From assembly GCA_023436745.1 (NCBI GenBank), contig JAEZHZ010000359.1, forward strand, positions 1 through 25,855: a stretch of 25,855 nt of DNA. The letters are read 5' to 3'. Below are positions 24,282 to 25,855 of this stretch, piece after piece (position 1 is the stretch's first letter; each line of letters opens with the position of its first letter). Source of the DNA: Pseudomonadota bacterium (GTDB lineage Bacteria; Pseudomonadota; Alphaproteobacteria; Rhizobiales; Devosiaceae). The notes under the pieces are model-generated. The model worked only from the letters and a program-made list of their open reading frames with translations, did not search any database and was not told where the DNA came from. The position numbers and the translations under genes are program-made.

Positions 24282-24920
24282 ATGTCCAAACTCCTCAAGA
24301 TCGACCTGTTCACCGACGTGGTGTGTCCGTGGTGCCTTGTGGGTTCTGCCCGTCTCGATGCGGCGCTCGCTCGGCTCGATCCAGAAGTTGAAGTCGATAT
24401 CAGCAATCATCCGTTCTACCTCGACCCCAATGTTCCCCCCGAGGGTGTGGATGTCGGTGAGATGCTGCGCGAGAAGTATGGGAGGGACCCTCAGGAGATG
24501 TGGGCCCGCGTCGAAGGGGAGGCAAAGAGAGCCGGTATCGACCTGGACCTGTCACAGCAACCGCGCATGTTCAACACCGCCAAGGCGCACACGATTACCC
24601 GGTTGAGCAAGCCCAACGGCAATCAGCATGAACTGGCCAATGCCATTGCCGCCGCCTACTTCCTCGATAATCGGCAGATCAACGACGACAACGTGCTTGC
24701 CGACATAGCCGTGGAGTTCGGCTGGGACCGGGGTGATGCGCTCGACGCCATGAACGACGAGAACGAACTCGACATCACCCGCCAGATGGCTGTCGGCGCC
24801 GCCGAGCAAGGCATAAGGGGGGTGCCTTTCTTTGTTTTCGCCGAAAAGTATGCGCTTTCAGGTGCGCAGCCGGACGAGGTGTTCGACGAGGCGCTGAGGC
24901 GGACCGTCGCCGAACTCTGA
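24282..24920 (+). CDS. DsbA family oxidoreductase, FrnE/2-hydroxychromene-2-carboxylate isomerase-like
   Basis: Thioredoxin-fold protein of 212 aa without a signal peptide, so cytoplasmic. The N-terminus reads IDLFTDVVCPWCLVG with a CPWC redox motif (C15, C18). A helical insertion follows (residues 60-150), and GIRGVPFFVF supplies the conserved cis-Pro loop near residue 184. This is the layout of FrnE-type proteins, which act as disulfide oxidoreductases or isomerases; FrnE in Deinococcus is linked to oxidative stress resistance. An in-frame GTG at 24228 would add 18 residues, but no family member needs them and no ribosome site is visible. The physiological substrate is unknown. Confidence 0.9.
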   Translation: MSKLLKIDLFTDVVCPWCLVGSARLDAALARLDPEVEVDISNHPFYLDPNVPPEGVDVGEMLREKYGRDPQEMWARVEGEAKRAGIDLDLSQQPRMFNTAKAHTITRLSKPNGNQHELANAIAAAYFLDNRQINDDNVLADIAVEFGWDRGDALDAMNDENELDITRQMAVGAAEQGIRGVPFFVFAEKYALSGAQPDEVFDEALRRTVAEL

Positions 24921-24958
24921 GCGCCCGGGTGGACCTTGCTGGACACTCCTGTAGTCTC

Positions 24959-24980
24959 CACCCCCGAATCAGGCGGGGTG
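24959..24980 (+). promoter_or_regulatory. Stem-loop next to the start of the hydrolase gene
   Basis: CACCCC (24959-24964) can pair with GGGGTG (24975-24980), leaving a 10-nt loop. The 3' arm is the only purine-rich ribosome-site-like stretch before the TTG start at 24988, so the hairpin could mask it or serve as a weak terminator of the previous gene. Confidence 0.3.
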
Positions 24981-24987
24981 TACTGCG

Positions 24988-25797
24988 TTGAGACTGTTCT
25001 TTCGGGTGCTGGCGGCGCTGGTCGCGCTTATGCTGATCGCTTATGCGGGCGTCGTTGGCTACATGTATGTCAACCAACGCGGCATGCAGTACTCGGCTAG
25101 TGGAGAGGTCGTGCCGCTTGCAGCCACTCTTCTCGCCAACGCCCAGCCGGTAGAGATTGCATCAGGCGACGGGGTGCTGGCGGGCTGGTATCAGCCGCCG
25201 CAGGCGGGCAAGCCACTGATCGTCTACTACAAGGGCAACACCGGCAGCTTCACCGAGGAACACGAGCGCTACGAACAGTTCGTGGCGGCGGGCTACGGCT
25301 TCCTCGCGTTCGACTACCGGGGCTTTCCAGCTTCTCCGGGCGAGTTGACGCAGGACAATATCCTGGCCGACGCGCTGGCAGCGTTCGACTGGGCAGAGGC
25401 GAAAGGCTATCCAATCGTTATCTGGGGCCGTTCGCTCGGCTCCGGTCCGTCTACCTATGTCGCGAGTGAGCGGGAAGCGAGGGCCTTGTTGCTCGAAACC
25501 CCATTCCTGTCGGCGGTGGGTGTCGCTGCGGAGCGCTATCCTTTCCTGCCGGTCCACTGGGTAATGCACGACCAGTATCCCGTCAACGAGTGGATCGCCA
25601 ATGTGTCCGAGCCGGTGATGGTTGCCCACGGAACCGCCGATGTGACCATCGATGTCAGCAATGGTGAGCGGCTCTACAACCTCGTCCCCAACAAGGACGA
25701 ACTGTGGATCGAGCCCGGAGCCGGGCACAGCGATCTGTGGGCCCGCGGAATCTGGCGACGGGCAGAGGACTTCTTCCAACGGGCGATGGCTCAGTAG
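24988..25797 (+). CDS. Membrane-anchored alpha/beta hydrolase
   Basis: A 269-aa protein with an uncleaved N-terminal anchor (residues 4-28, FFRVLAALVALMLIAYAGVV), then an alpha/beta hydrolase domain. The nucleophile elbow is GRSLG with S149, the acid is probably D218 in HGTADVTID, and the base is H247 in GAGHSDLW. YKGNTGS (81-87) is the oxyanion-region motif of the BEM46/ABHD13-like group, whose substrates are mostly unknown. The start is TTG at 24988. The orientation, with the catalytic domain probably periplasmic, is inferred. It is followed by a strong terminator-like hairpin. Confidence 0.85.
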   Translation: MRLFFRVLAALVALMLIAYAGVVGYMYVNQRGMQYSASGEVVPLAATLLANAQPVEIASGDGVLAGWYQPPQAGKPLIVYYKGNTGSFTEEHERYEQFVAAGYGFLAFDYRGFPASPGELTQDNILADALAAFDWAEAKGYPIVIWGRSLGSGPSTYVASEREARALLLETPFLSAVGVAAERYPFLPVHWVMHDQYPVNEWIANVSEPVMVAHGTADVTIDVSNGERLYNLVPNKDELWIEPGAGHSDLWARGIWRRAEDFFQRAMAQ

Positions 25798-25834
25798 CCC
25801 TCGCCAACACTGCCACTATCAGGACAACGAAAAG

Positions 25835-25855
25835 CGCCGTCCCAGAAGGACGGCG
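25835..25855. terminator. Strong hairpin at window end, probable terminator
   Basis: CGCCGTCC (25835-25842) pairs perfectly with GGACGGCG (25848-25855) around a CAGAA loop, 38 bp after the hydrolase stop. AAAAG directly precedes it, so on the minus strand a T-run follows the hairpin. Any T-run on the plus strand lies beyond the window. It may serve both directions. Confidence 0.7.

Overview
The window is GC-rich chromosomal DNA, apparently from an alphaproteobacterium of the Hyphomicrobiales (Rhizobiales). A Devosia- or Pelagibacterium-like bacterium is my inference, not proven. The grounds are alphaproteobacterial-type proteins, an aa3 oxidase subunit IV gene directly upstream of a three-gene transhydrogenase operon, frequent GTG/TTG starts, and dense packing with many ATGA/GTGA overlaps. 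I see no rRNA, tRNA, insertion sequence, CRISPR array or phage gene.

Region 1 (1-4541) is an import system on the minus strand: a BMP-family periplasmic binding protein, a double-domain ABC ATPase, and the start of a permease that runs off the left edge. A LacI-family regulator is divergent from it, with a promoter and a LacI-type operator candidate between them.

Region 2 (4546-13554) is a carotenoid island that encodes every step from IPP/DMAPP to zeaxanthin. It has three transcription units. Type 2 IPP isomerase plus an unrecognised 207-aa protein lie on the minus strand. Divergent from them is crtE - ABC ATPase - ABC-2 permease - crtZ. crtY-crtI-crtB runs back toward crtZ, and the two units meet in a shared CTAG stop. 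No ketolase, 2-hydroxylase or glycosyltransferase gene is present, so zeaxanthin is the predicted end product of the genes seen. The embedded ABC-2 transporter and the 207-aa protein are the unexplained parts.

Region 3 (13853-18675) is housekeeping and regulation: murB, an orphan NtrC-type sigma-54 activator, a 60-aa single-span membrane protein, and an M3-family oligoendopeptidase.

Region 4 (18710-22371) is bioenergetic: an aa3 oxidase subunit IV-like protein, then pntAA-pntAB-pntB, the proton-translocating NAD(P) transhydrogenase. PntAA carries an unusual basic Ala/Lys/Pro tail of about 138 residues.

Region 5 (22385-25855) has slyX and soxR on the minus strand, overlapping by four bases. 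A textbook SoxR box sits inside a promoter with a 19-bp spacer that faces a small four-span membrane protein gene. A TspO/MBR-like protein, a FrnE-type DsbA-family protein and a membrane-anchored alpha/beta hydrolase follow, and a strong hairpin closes the window. SoxR, the TspO-like protein, transhydrogenase and carotenoids together suggest a genome segment rich in redox and photo-oxidative functions, but co-regulation is only inference.
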